This document shows positions 45,371 through 54,010 of a DNA stretch of 64,000 bases, in pieces. The stretch lies in NCBI RefSeq assembly GCF_014207565.1, contig NZ_JACHGJ010000001.1, positions 1-64,000 of the forward strand. Direction: 5' to 3'. How positions within the stretch are numbered: the stretch's first letter is position 1; every line of letters starts with the position of its first letter. The position numbers and the translations under genes were made by a program. This stretch comes from Spirochaeta isovalerica (GTDB taxonomy: Bacteria; Spirochaetota; Spirochaetia; DSM-2461). A model generated the notes under the pieces. That model saw nothing but the letters and a program-made list of their open reading frames with translations, ran no database searches and had not been told where the DNA came from.

Positions 45371-46300
45371 ATGATAACTGAACAGGAAAAAGCAAAACAA
45401 TTTATTCTTAAGCTTCTGGCTAATCCGACTCTATCCGATCTTTCTGAATTGCAAAAGGAAGAGCAGATTCTGCAATTCCTTCACATTAACGGAAACAAAC
45501 TCTATCCCACATTGAGTTCTCCTGCTTTTTTCCCCGGCAGGAACCTTATGGATATAAGCAATATCCTCTATACTGCTCTTTTTGATATAACTGACTCTTT
45601 ATTGATCCCTGAATTACGAACCATAATCTATGAAAAAATAAATTATTCTTTCTTTGCTTTTCTGGGTGCCAAAGCGCTTAATGAAGAGGGAATCCGCTTT
45701 CAGATTTTTAAATTTCTGGAAAAGAATATCAAAAAACCCGTTATCAGAAGGAACCTGACAGGGCCTCATCGAGCTATAACAACGGCACTTCCGGTAAAAT
45801 ACCTCGTGCCGGCTTTCGAAAGAAGAAAATATATCCTTTTTGAATTAACTAAAGTTCAGCGGCTGAGAATGGCCCAGTCAGAAATTCAGAATTTTATTTA
45901 TCTCACCATGCTTCTCCGTCCGGCAATTCATCTGATGGAAGCGCCCGGAAGAATGGGTGCCAATAAAAGCAATTCCGGAATGGTTCAGACCCATTACGTT
46001 CAGAAAGTTATCGAAGAGTTGAAAAAAGAGCTGACTCTTATTCCCGAAGAAGTCATCTGCAGCGGAATAAACAGCAACCTCTCCTTTCAGGATAATAATT
46101 CACTGGAAGCTACGGCGCGTATGGCCTCCTTATTCGCATCAATGGGTACCAATTACAGACCGGCAATGAAGATCGACCGCGGAGCTGTTTCCGCTGACAG
46201 CAGCTGGTTCAATATCGCAAGGAAAAATTACCGCTTCAACGGATTCGATAAGGATATGCTGAGCGAGTTGTATAACATTTCAGTGGAAAACGGGTGGTAG
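45371..46300 (+). CDS. Conserved-looking protein of unknown function
   Basis: A 309-residue soluble protein, mostly helical, with no signal peptide or membrane segment and no motif I recognise. Short notable stretches are RRNLTGPHRAITTALPVKY and EAPGRMGANKSNSG. It lies 7 bp upstream of the voltage-sensor-like membrane protein, so the two are probably co-transcribed and may cooperate. Confidence 0.65.
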   Translation: MITEQEKAKQFILKLLANPTLSDLSELQKEEQILQFLHINGNKLYPTLSSPAFFPGRNLMDISNILYTALFDITDSLLIPELRTIIYEKINYSFFAFLGAKALNEEGIRFQIFKFLEKNIKKPVIRRNLTGPHRAITTALPVKYLVPAFERRKYILFELTKVQRLRMAQSEIQNFIYLTMLLRPAIHLMEAPGRMGANKSNSGMVQTHYVQKVIEELKKELTLIPEEVICSGINSNLSFQDNNSLEATARMASLFASMGTNYRPAMKIDRGAVSADSSWFNIARKNYRFNGFDKDMLSELYNISVENGW

Positions 46301-46307
46301 AAGGATT

Positions 46308-47423
46308 ATGAAAGCGTTCAAGAAATTTCTGGAAAACCTGGTCATGATCGCCATCACACTGGTCATTCTTTTCACTTTTGTCGAAGATCTGGCCGCTTAT
46401 CTCATGTGGGACTGGAACATACGGAAAATCCTGCTTTTTACAGGATTCGGTTTCGACCTTTTCTTTACTCTCGAATTTCTTATCAGGTACACCGCTTCCA
46501 TAGCAAAAGGGGATACCGTTGAATATCTGGTGCACCGGAGAGGGTGGGTCGATTTCATCGCCTCTGTTCCTCTTCTGCTGTTTAATTCCGGTCCATCGGT
46601 TTATTTTCTCCTTTCCGGAGCGGCTTTTGCCGGCGGCGCAGGTGTCCTCAATATTCTGAAGGTTGTCAAGGCCGTGCGGGTAGCCCGCATACTGAGGATG
46701 CTGAGAGTCTTGAAAATATTCCGAAGCATAAAATCTGTCGACTCCCTGATGACCCAGCGGCATATGACCAGAATCATTTCAACCGTAGTCGTTTCGATTA
46801 TCGCTGTAATGTTCTTCGGTTCTCTTCTTTTTTCCGAAGGTCTGATATCCTCCCCCGCAGTGGAAGCCAGGAATGATATCAGGGATAGAGTCGTTGATCA
46901 GATAGATTCTTCCATCCAGGAGGGAAATAGTCTTTCTCAGATTCTCAACACCAGAAATGACATTCTTCTGGTGAAAAGCGAAGGGAAGTCGGTATTCTCA
47001 CGCTTTACGGACAAACAGTATGATGTGAATTTCGGTCCCGGTGATTATCAGTATGTATACAGGAATAAAACCGAAGTCTTTTTCGATCTCCGGTATAGCA
47101 ATGCCGAAGAGGCTCTGCCGGGTATGCTGCTTCTGCTGACCATAGTCTTTACCGTTGTTATCCTTATGTTGTTTTACAGTCCCCATTTTGCCATGACAAT
47201 TTCGGATCCAGTCTTTGTAATGCTGAAAGGCATGAGGGAAAAGAATTACAATCTTGAAGTCGATATCCCGGGCAGATACAGAAATGATGACATTTTCCGC
47301 CTTTCAGCGGAGTATAACGACCGGTTCCTCACTCTCAAAGCCAGGGGTGATGAAGAGGATAGTGAAGGGGACAGTGTTCTGAAAATGGAAGATCTCGGCG
47401 ATCTTTCAGACTTACTCGGCTGA
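46308..47423 (+). CDS. Voltage-sensor-like membrane protein with HAMP-like segment, no pore filter
   Basis: A 371-residue membrane protein. Helices at ~11-34, 41-62, 76-92 and 115-143 match S1-S4 of voltage-sensor domains. S4 has K118, K121, R124, R127, R130, R133, K136 and R139, a basic residue at every third position, with countercharges E56 in S2 and D82 in S3. A fifth helix (~156-180), an ~88-residue extracytoplasmic segment and a sixth helix (~271-290) follow. The K+ filter TVGYG, or any equivalent, is missing. After the last helix PVFVMLKGM...DDIFRLSAEYNDRF resembles a HAMP linker. The acidic tail has no enzyme domain. Confidence 0.7.
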   Translation: MKAFKKFLENLVMIAITLVILFTFVEDLAAYLMWDWNIRKILLFTGFGFDLFFTLEFLIRYTASIAKGDTVEYLVHRRGWVDFIASVPLLLFNSGPSVYFLLSGAAFAGGAGVLNILKVVKAVRVARILRMLRVLKIFRSIKSVDSLMTQRHMTRIISTVVVSIIAVMFFGSLLFSEGLISSPAVEARNDIRDRVVDQIDSSIQEGNSLSQILNTRNDILLVKSEGKSVFSRFTDKQYDVNFGPGDYQYVYRNKTEVFFDLRYSNAEEALPGMLLLLTIVFTVVILMLFYSPHFAMTISDPVFVMLKGMREKNYNLEVDIPGRYRNDDIFRLSAEYNDRFLTLKARGDEEDSEGDSVLKMEDLGDLSDLLG

Positions 47424-48650
47424 TAATCCGTTCAGATCTATATTTTTTTCTCTCAGTTTATGCGCCGTCTCCTCTTTTACAATCAAACGGATCCGTCGCA
47501 GGGCTTCTGTAAACCCATCGACTACGGGCCGGGTGAAAACCGTTTCCGACTTGAAAGGGAGTTCGAAGGATATGCGTGAGGGAACATCTATCAGAACATC
47601 ATACTTTCCCGGGTCGATGCCGGTTTCATTTTTTATTCTATAATTCAGCTCGCTCTCATAATTCGATTTGTAGTCGGCATCGGTCAGCTTGTTATGCAGC
47701 TGCGAATCATTATTGAAACAAACATCCTCTATCACTTTGTACTTCCAGGGAAACTCGGCTTTATCTACCAGATGGAGCGCTTCTTCTTTGCTTTCGGAAC
47801 AGAATTTGTGAAAATCGTGATCATTCATTCTGTAAAGCTGTTCTTTTTCCAGATAACCGTATTTTAAAGCTTCGTAAATTGCTTTGCGAATCAATGCTGT
47901 GGATATGCGCACGGACTTGTGCCAGTAAACAGATTTATACATAAGGTATTTTGAGAAGAGAACGTTTTCCAGCGCTGAGGTTCCTTTTCGGCTGATGGCT
48001 ATGCCTTCTCTGGTTGGATAGATCTGAGAAATCACAAAATCAATATCCTGCGTTCCATAAGGCACACCGCAGAAATAGGCATCTCTATTCAGATAATCCA
48101 GCTTGTCGGGATCAACGGGAGAGGAAAGGAGATTTCTGAAAAAGAGGATTTCGCTGCTTCCTTTCCAATCGCTTTTCTTATCGATAATCGCTGCTGTCAT
48201 ATCCGGGTCGGTCAGAGCCGAGTCTTTGATTATTTTCCTGATCGATCCATTTCGGATAATCTCTCCCGACAACACTTCGTGATCCTTTAAGGGAAAATCC
48301 TGGAGCGTGTGGGCGTGGGGAAAATGTCCGATATCATGGAGCAGTGCCGCGCTGAGAAATGCTTTAACACCATCAAGTGTAATAGGGGGACAGTATGGTG
48401 AAATAATGATTGCCCGCACCATCTGTCTCGCCAGATAAAAAACCCCGATGCTGTGGCTGAGCCTTGTATGAATAGCTCCGGGATACACATGGCTTGCCGG
48501 ACCAAGCTGCCTTAATCCGTCAAGAAATCTGAAATCTTTATGGTTGATGATGTCCCGGTGGCCTTTCGTCATATAGATATGTTTCCAGAGGGGATCGCGG
48601 ACCGGAACGGAAAATTGCTCTTCCAGGTAGCTGATAATTTCTGCTTTCAT
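47412..48650 (-). CDS. HD-domain phosphohydrolase (dGTPase/SAMHD1-like)
   Basis: About 412 residues. Metal-site residues follow HD order: H in AIHTRLSHSIGVFYLA, HDIGHFPHAHTLQ (the HD pair) and a later D in PVDPDKLDYLNRDAYFCGV. Together these give the SAMHD1/YpbG-like pattern, so it probably hydrolyses a nucleotide. The substrate is open. I chose ATG at 48650 because AAGGA lies 8 nt upstream; the longer frame adds 19 low-quality residues. It overlaps the convergent voltage-sensor gene by 12 bp. Confidence 0.85.
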   Translation of the reverse strand: MKAEIISYLEEQFSVPVRDPLWKHIYMTKGHRDIINHKDFRFLDGLRQLGPASHVYPGAIHTRLSHSIGVFYLARQMVRAIIISPYCPPITLDGVKAFLSAALLHDIGHFPHAHTLQDFPLKDHEVLSGEIIRNGSIRKIIKDSALTDPDMTAAIIDKKSDWKGSSEILFFRNLLSSPVDPDKLDYLNRDAYFCGVPYGTQDIDFVISQIYPTREGIAISRKGTSALENVLFSKYLMYKSVYWHKSVRISTALIRKAIYEALKYGYLEKEQLYRMNDHDFHKFCSESKEEALHLVDKAEFPWKYKVIEDVCFNNDSQLHNKLTDADYKSNYESELNYRIKNETGIDPGKYDVLIDVPSRISFELPFKSETVFTRPVVDGFTEALRRIRLIVKEETAHKLREKNIDLNGLSAE

Positions 48651-48710
48651 ATTTTTTTTCCTTAAAATCAATAATATAAGCCTTGCTGCCTTTTTACCAC
48701 CCTGCATTTC

Positions 48711-48739
48711 TTGACTGCTTCAGGAGGGGAGGACATAAT
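48711..48739 (+). promoter_or_regulatory. Sigma70 promoter giving a near-leaderless lipoprotein mRNA
   Basis: TTGACT (48711-48716), a 17-bp spacer and CATAAT (48734-48739). The start point would be ~48746, only ~5 nt before the ATG at 48751. The AGGAGG-like purine tract at 48722-48733 lies inside the spacer and would not be transcribed. Confidence 0.6.
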
Positions 48740-48750
48740 ATCAACTGTTT

Positions 48751-49458
48751 ATGAAAGCAGAAATAATTTTACTAGTTCTTATACCAACTCTTTTTATTTT
48801 TTCCTGCAACGGTAAATCCGAAAGCAGACCCGAAAAAAACAATGAAGACACCAAAGTTAATCTTACAGTCAACCGGGAGGGGCAGAATCCTCTTCCTGCC
48901 ATTCCGCTTCCCGGTGTCGCTCAACCGGAAGAGGAAGTCTTGCAGCCTGAGACTGTTGACAATAGTGAAATTCTTCAACAGGAGAATAACTCTTTTCTCA
49001 GTGGACGGACGGAGCTTCTAGCTTTACCTTTTCTTGAACCTGTATCTCCGAAAGGTTTTATCCTCGGAGAGCTTTATAACAACTTTCTCAGTATCGATAA
49101 TGTTCGGGAGATCATAGCCCAATGCGATACTTTTCTTTCATCGTTACAAAATAATAATTTCAACGACCGGACGATCGTCGATGCCAGAAAAGAGGAGATA
49201 AAAAGCTACTGGGAGTACTATTTAAAAGATAAAATAGCAATTGAATCAGTATTGTATGGTGTGCCGGTGGCCGTCGGCAGAGAATATGAAGTCCCCTTTA
49301 TGATAAAGCCTGACAATAAAGCAGGACGGATTTACCTTAGTCCTGAGGGACAAAGCTGGAAAATCAGCGGACTGGAAATAGATCTGCGTGATAAAAAGCA
49401 AAGCGACGATATGGAGAAATGGGCGCCGACAATTAATCCTATGCCTATGGGGTTTTAA
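48751..49458 (+). CDS. Putative lipoprotein
   Basis: A 235-residue protein with signal MKAEIILLVLIPTLFIFSC and a clear lipobox ending in Cys19. The next ~60 residues are a disordered Pro/Glu/Asn-rich linker, then a compact domain (~85-235) of unknown family. It stands alone between a divergent HD-protein gene and a terminator. No known function. Confidence 0.8.
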   Translation: MKAEIILLVLIPTLFIFSCNGKSESRPEKNNEDTKVNLTVNREGQNPLPAIPLPGVAQPEEEVLQPETVDNSEILQQENNSFLSGRTELLALPFLEPVSPKGFILGELYNNFLSIDNVREIIAQCDTFLSSLQNNNFNDRTIVDARKEEIKSYWEYYLKDKIAIESVLYGVPVAVGREYEVPFMIKPDNKAGRIYLSPEGQSWKISGLEIDLRDKKQSDDMEKWAPTINPMPMGF

Positions 49459-49464
49459 AAGAAT

Positions 49465-49503
49465 AAAAAAAGGCGGCCCGAAAGCCGCCTTAACTCCTTT
49501 TTT
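49465..49503. terminator. Bidirectional terminator
   Basis: AGGCGGC (49471-49477)/GCCGCCT (49484-49490) with a CCGAAA loop. A-rich sequence on the left and T8 on the right (after TAACTCC) let it serve both the lipoprotein gene and the convergent ATPase gene. Confidence 0.8.
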
Positions 49504-49507
49504 TTCA

Positions 49508-50050
49508 CTATTCGCCGATAGTGATACCCTTTTGTTTTTTGGGATATGTTTTACCGACGGCCACACAATTGGCCTTTTCAGTGAACACGACACCTTCATT
49601 CCAGAATTCCAGAGCGGCGAACATAGCGTTTCCGCCATCGTGATAATCGCTTTCCTCTGTTGTGTAGGCAACATAGTCAGCCAGTTTTTCAAAATCGTTG
49701 TTTTTCAGACATTCCTGTCGTTTGGCATTGAAGTCGTTCCATTCATCAATTTTGGTGAATCCTTTCCCTTCATCTTCCACGATCAACCGTGTTTCTTCCT
49801 GGGAAAAATAATACCAGACTTTAATCTTTTTATCCGGATCGCTCTTATTGCCGTGCTTTACGGCATTTTTGATAAGCTCGCTTATCTGTTGCTCGAGCAG
49901 GTTGAGTTCCTTGATTTCAGGCGGGGCTTTCTGAACGATCAGTAGTGTAAAATAACGGATCTGACGGAAGTCGCTGGGAAATTCCTTGAAGAACATCTGA
50001 TCTGTATTGAATAGTGGATGATTGTCATCTTTCAGAATCATTTTTGACAT
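49508..50050 (-). CDS. RsbW-type serine kinase/ATPase-like protein
   Basis: A 180-residue HATPase_c protein. The N box is ELIKNAVKHGN, G1 is VEDEGKGF and a late GGNAMFAALEFWN is a divergent G2. This size and layout match anti-sigma-factor/serine kinases of the RsbW/SpoIIAB kind. The STAS gene 11 bp upstream is its likely antagonist. The insert around residues 105-140 (KRQECLKNNDFEKLADYV) is not typical of RsbW. No sigma factor gene is adjacent, so the output may be a different partner. Confidence 0.8.
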   Translation of the reverse strand: MSKMILKDDNHPLFNTDQMFFKEFPSDFRQIRYFTLLIVQKAPPEIKELNLLEQQISELIKNAVKHGNKSDPDKKIKVWYYFSQEETRLIVEDEGKGFTKIDEWNDFNAKRQECLKNNDFEKLADYVAYTTEESDYHDGGNAMFAALEFWNEGVVFTEKANCVAVGKTYPKKQKGITIGE

Positions 50051-50061
50051 AAATATACCTC

Positions 50062-50403
50062 TTATACCTTCTTCAGTAATTCCAGTGCATCCTGGACCGT
50101 TCCCGCCAGAGGGAGATAGCCGGTCAGCTTAGTCAGTTCAATAACTTTTTTTACAGAACCGCGGATGTTGCTGATATAGAGATGAAGATTGCTTTTCTTT
50201 AAAGTTGAACAGATAAAAATAAGAGCACCGATACCACTGGAATCGATATATTCCACATTGTTCAGGTTGATAATGAATTTATTAACCTTTTTATCAAGCA
50301 TTTTGATTACGAGATCTTTTAATTTGTAAGAGTTATACAAATCCATCTCTCCATTTACATCAATGATATAAATGTCATTGCTCTTCATGATTTTTAATTC
50401 CAA
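50062..50403 (-). CDS. STAS-domain anti-sigma factor antagonist
   Basis: A 113-residue single STAS domain like SpoIIAA/RsbV. YIDSSGIGALIFI contains the conserved phosphorylatable Ser. It likely switches partner with one or both neighbouring RsbW-type ATPases according to its phosphorylation state. It is first of a two-gene unit, with its own promoter region upstream. Confidence 0.92.
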   Translation of the reverse strand: MELKIMKSNDIYIIDVNGEMDLYNSYKLKDLVIKMLDKKVNKFIINLNNVEYIDSSGIGALIFICSTLKKSNLHLYISNIRGSVKKVIELTKLTGYLPLAGTVQDALELLKKV

Positions 50404-50423
50404 ATTGATATCCTCATAAATCT

Positions 50424-50447
50424 GAATTTCTAAAGGCCTTTAAATTC
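50424..50447. promoter_or_regulatory. Palindrome upstream of the STAS gene
   Basis: A perfect 12-bp palindrome TAAAGGCCTTTA (50431-50442) is flanked by GAATTT and AATTC that also pair. It lies between a good promoter (50479-50508, minus) and the STAS start, within the leader, so it may be an operator or a structured leader. Confidence 0.45.
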
Positions 50448-50478
50448 GGCCGGTATGAACCTGTTGTTTTTTAATGCG

Positions 50479-50508
50479 ATTTTAGCATTGTATAAAAGTC
50501 ACAGTCAA
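50479..50508 (-). promoter_or_regulatory. Sigma70 promoter for the STAS-ATPase pair
   Basis: On the minus strand TTGACT (50508-50503), an 18-bp spacer and TAAAAT (50484-50479). The -35 overlaps the last codons of the upstream ATPase gene, giving the two-gene unit its own start. Confidence 0.6.
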
Positions 50509-51023
50509 GAAAGTTTTGTTTTAAGCTTTACGAGAGTTCCCTCTATTACCTGTGAATCATAAGGAAGAACCCTGTCTGACTGATCGAAAAAATAGAGCTC
50601 AAAACTGTCAAAAATCTTTTTGGCGTTAAATAAACCCGTTCCGAACCGTTTGTAATTGTATTTTTCCCTGTAAATCTGAAATTTTTTGCCGTTAATATCA
50701 ATAGCGGAAACAGGATCATCGAGATTGTACGGTAGATCATTCGTATCGAATCCCTTTCCTTTATCGCGGATTGTGATAACAAGATCGTCATTTTCCACGG
50801 AGAAACGCAAGCGGACCGGCTGGTCGACGTTTTTCTCTCTGTGGGCGCATATGGAATTGTTGACCAGTTCGGAAATAGAGTGAAAAAAAAGGTCTTTTTC
50901 GATTTTTAATCCGGGAATTATCATTTCCCCGATATTTTCGAGAATGGAGCTGAGATCGGAACGGCTGTTGATGTTGAAATTAATGTGTTTGTATTCTTTT
51001 CCTCTGAATTGGATCATCCGCAT
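50505..51023 (-). CDS. Second RsbW-like ATPase
   Basis: A 172-residue HATPase_c protein. N box ELVNNSICAHRE, G1 IRDKGKGF and G2 KRFGTGLFNAKKIF are well kept. It probably acts as a serine kinase or anti-regulator in the same partner-switching circuit. It is divergent, by only 38 bp, from the large TPR regulator gene, so the two promoters must overlap. Confidence 0.82.
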   Translation of the reverse strand: MRMIQFRGKEYKHINFNINSRSDLSSILENIGEMIIPGLKIEKDLFFHSISELVNNSICAHREKNVDQPVRLRFSVENDDLVITIRDKGKGFDTNDLPYNLDDPVSAIDINGKKFQIYREKYNYKRFGTGLFNAKKIFDSFELYFFDQSDRVLPYDSQVIEGTLVKLKTKLS

Positions 51024-51061
51024 GGACTTATCTTAATCAGTGTACAGGGAGATTGCAATCG

Positions 51062-54010
51062 ATGTTTTATCTGCATGTGGAAATAATTAATTACAAGCAG
51101 TTGAAAATTATCATTCCCGATAAAATCGAACCTCTTGAAAAAAAAATCGGACAGATTATTTCAGCTTCCGGTGGAGAACCGCATCCTTCCGTTCAGGGGC
51201 TGTTCAGTTTTCATTCCACTTTCCGGGAAACCTCTCTCGCTCTTATCAGCGCGGCGTTCCAGATTTATAAAAATCTTGCCGCTCTTGCGGATAAGCTGTA
51301 CGGTTTTTCTCTGATTCTTTCCGACTCCAACTGGTCCGATGAAGAAGTCGAAAGCCGCATACGGAATTATATTTACAGAATTCCCTTACAGGATAGCATC
51401 TGGCTTCTGGAAGACAGGAAGAGAAATCTGGAAACGCATATCGTCACTGAAAGCGCCAGAGGTCTGACAAAGATAGTTGAACAGAAGGAAGAGCTTCCCG
51501 GTACGGTTGAAAGAATGAGGCATTTCTGCCGCCGAGATGCCCATATCGACAGCATTGTTGAAACCGTTGAAGAGCTGGGAAACCCACTCGGAGAAAGGGC
51601 TCTGGTATATCTCAATGGAAACAGGTTTAACGGCGTTGATTATAATCTTGATGCCGTTCTGGAGAAACTTTGCCCCGAAGATAATGTCCCTCTTATATTC
51701 TTAAATAACTGCAGCAGTGAAAATCCTCTGGATCCCTTTGTCTGGAGTATAAATAAAGAAATCGAAGATAAAGTCTCTCCCTATCTGGATAATGGCGAGT
51801 TGGATCTCTGGCGGTCCTTATCCTCGGCTATGGATCTGTTCAGGAATTCATGGAACGCTGAACAATGCAGTGATTTTATAGAAAAAGATTTCTTTACACT
51901 TTATTCTCTTTATCTGAAAGCTTATATCAAGATTAGAAAAGATAATAATCTGCTTCCGCTGATTATCTGTAAAAATGTCGATAAATGGAAATCAGACAGC
52001 CTTAAGCTCCTTGTCGATCTCTTCCAGACTCTGATCTCGCGGGAAGGATTGATTCCCCTCTGTACCGGTGATGATATTGACTGGTCTGATCGGATGAAGC
52101 AGGGAAAAGTGAAAACTATCCACTTCAAGCCTTATTCCGTCGAGGAATTGAGGAAGAGAATTGCAAATGCTTTTCCGGATCTGACTATTGAAGAACGGGA
52201 GCTCTATTCCCTTTACAAAAACAGCGATGCCCTTGCTATTCCCATGTTTCACAGCCTTCTTTCCCGTCTGGAATCCGGTCGCTTTTTTGAAAATCACCAT
52301 TCCCTCAAAGGTGTTCTCGAAGGATTCGATGAGTTGACGCTGACACTGCTTTATCTCATACAGATTGCCGGCGGACTGATCAGGAAGGAAGATTATTCTG
52401 ATTTTTTTGAGAGCAGAGGCTACAGTGAGTCACGAATCAGTGAGAGGTTTGAACATCTCTATCTCTTCTCACTGATCGAAGGATCGCAATATCCCCGTCC
52501 GGTTTTCAAAGATCTCAACAGCCATGTCGAATCCGCATTGCCGGTGCAGAAAAAAGATCTTGTCAATAGTTTCACCAATTATCTTTTTTCTCTTTGGGAA
52601 AAGGGAACACATATAAATATCGAGAACCTTTTCCGGGTCATGATTTCTTATGGGCAGGTGGGTAAAAGTCTGCAGATTTATCAGGTCATTCTGGACAGAT
52701 TTCTGAACAACAAGCAATTCAAGCTTGCCGATCATTATCTCTCAATGATTTTTTTCGATCTTAAAAAACTGTCGGTCGGAGAAAAAGATGCCTTGAAAAA
52801 CATAATTTTCGCAGGACGAATGAGATCGGCGCTTTTGAAAGAAGACTACCGTGAAGTGCAAAACATAATCAGCGAAAGCGAGATAATCAAAGTCCACAAA
52901 AAATCAACCTATTCCTCTCATACATCTCTTCAGCATTCCCTGTATATGAACAGCATGGGAGATTACAGCCGGGGACTTAATCTGGCAAAAGAAGCGTTGT
53001 TTGAGTTTCAGCAGTCCGGTGACAATGCGGGTGAGGCGAAAGCCAATATTGAATTGGCCACGGCTTTGCTCGGACAGGGGAAAATCCGGACATCCCAGGA
53101 TTATTTTGAAATTTCCAGAAGGGCCAGTTTTCAATCGAAAGACCTTCTCTGTCAGATTAGAAGTTCCTTTTTTAAATCCCTCTCGGACTTTATTTTCGGC
53201 AATATTCCGATGGCTCTTCGTGGCGTAAACGATATTCTTCCCGTGGCAGAGCGCGCGGGGCGTAGAGAGTGGCAGTTGATGCTTATACATCTGAAAGGCC
53301 GGATTCTGTTCGATCTGGGAAGATATCGCGATTGCGAGGATATTTACAAAGAAGCCTATGAGATGGCAGTCTATTACGGAATGGATAGGGCCGCATCTCT
53401 TTTGAGGCGCTGGAACGCCCGCTCCCTGATTTACAACGAAAGATACCGTGATGGGATTGATATTCTGAAGGAAATGGAATACACCGATGAATCGCTCTTC
53501 TTCCTTGCTGAAGCGGCGTATTTCGGTAGAAGAGAAGATAAAGCCCTGGAATATCTCAATAATGCCGGTATGAAATACCGCCGGATCGATTTTATTCCAA
53601 GCGAAACTCCTCTCTGGAAGGATGGTTTTTCATCTGTAGAAGGTTACTCTCTTTCCCGGGATAGCGAGAGTGATGTCCTGATGAACCAGATCCAGGCTTT
53701 CCGCTACTATCTGACCGGTCTGAACGGTGATTTAAATAATGCGATGGCCGGATTCAGTGAACTTACGGGACGCTATAGTAATCAGGGAGCAAACCACTAC
53801 TATCATAAATACTTCTTCCTTTATTCCGATATCCTCCCGGATTCTGTCAGCGATGAAGAAAACCGGTTGAAAATCCTCTCCAATTCTGTAAAACTTCTCC
53901 AATCCAGAGCCGGACGCTTTGATGACCAGAAAATGAAACACTCATTTCTGAATTACAACGTCTGGAACAAGAGAATAACCGAAGAATCAGTGAAGAGGAA
54001 TTTTATCTAA
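51062..54010 (+). CDS. Large signalling protein: degenerate cyclase-homology, NTPase-like and TPR regions
   Basis: About 982 residues. Residues ~1-110 align by eye with class III cyclase folds (LEKKIGQIISASGGEPHPS, then a QGLFSFHS turn and an Ala-rich helix), but the metal-binding Asp pair is absent. Residues ~170-400 look like a STAND/AAA-type NTPase: a GERALVYLNGNRF segment lies where Walker A should be, without the GK(S/T), and LLPLIICKNVDKW resembles Walker B. From ~540 to the end are TPR-like helices. The order recalls soluble adenylyl cyclase (cyclase-ATPase-TPR), here apparently catalytically dead. ATG at 51062 has AGGGAG 9 nt upstream and is preferred to TTG at 51053. Confidence 0.6.
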   Translation: MFYLHVEIINYKQLKIIIPDKIEPLEKKIGQIISASGGEPHPSVQGLFSFHSTFRETSLALISAAFQIYKNLAALADKLYGFSLILSDSNWSDEEVESRIRNYIYRIPLQDSIWLLEDRKRNLETHIVTESARGLTKIVEQKEELPGTVERMRHFCRRDAHIDSIVETVEELGNPLGERALVYLNGNRFNGVDYNLDAVLEKLCPEDNVPLIFLNNCSSENPLDPFVWSINKEIEDKVSPYLDNGELDLWRSLSSAMDLFRNSWNAEQCSDFIEKDFFTLYSLYLKAYIKIRKDNNLLPLIICKNVDKWKSDSLKLLVDLFQTLISREGLIPLCTGDDIDWSDRMKQGKVKTIHFKPYSVEELRKRIANAFPDLTIEERELYSLYKNSDALAIPMFHSLLSRLESGRFFENHHSLKGVLEGFDELTLTLLYLIQIAGGLIRKEDYSDFFESRGYSESRISERFEHLYLFSLIEGSQYPRPVFKDLNSHVESALPVQKKDLVNSFTNYLFSLWEKGTHINIENLFRVMISYGQVGKSLQIYQVILDRFLNNKQFKLADHYLSMIFFDLKKLSVGEKDALKNIIFAGRMRSALLKEDYREVQNIISESEIIKVHKKSTYSSHTSLQHSLYMNSMGDYSRGLNLAKEALFEFQQSGDNAGEAKANIELATALLGQGKIRTSQDYFEISRRASFQSKDLLCQIRSSFFKSLSDFIFGNIPMALRGVNDILPVAERAGRREWQLMLIHLKGRILFDLGRYRDCEDIYKEAYEMAVYYGMDRAASLLRRWNARSLIYNERYRDGIDILKEMEYTDESLFFLAEAAYFGRREDKALEYLNNAGMKYRRIDFIPSETPLWKDGFSSVEGYSLSRDSESDVLMNQIQAFRYYLTGLNGDLNNAMAGFSELTGRYSNQGANHYYHKYFFLYSDILPDSVSDEENRLKILSNSVKLLQSRAGRFDDQKMKHSFLNYNVWNKRITEESVKRNFI

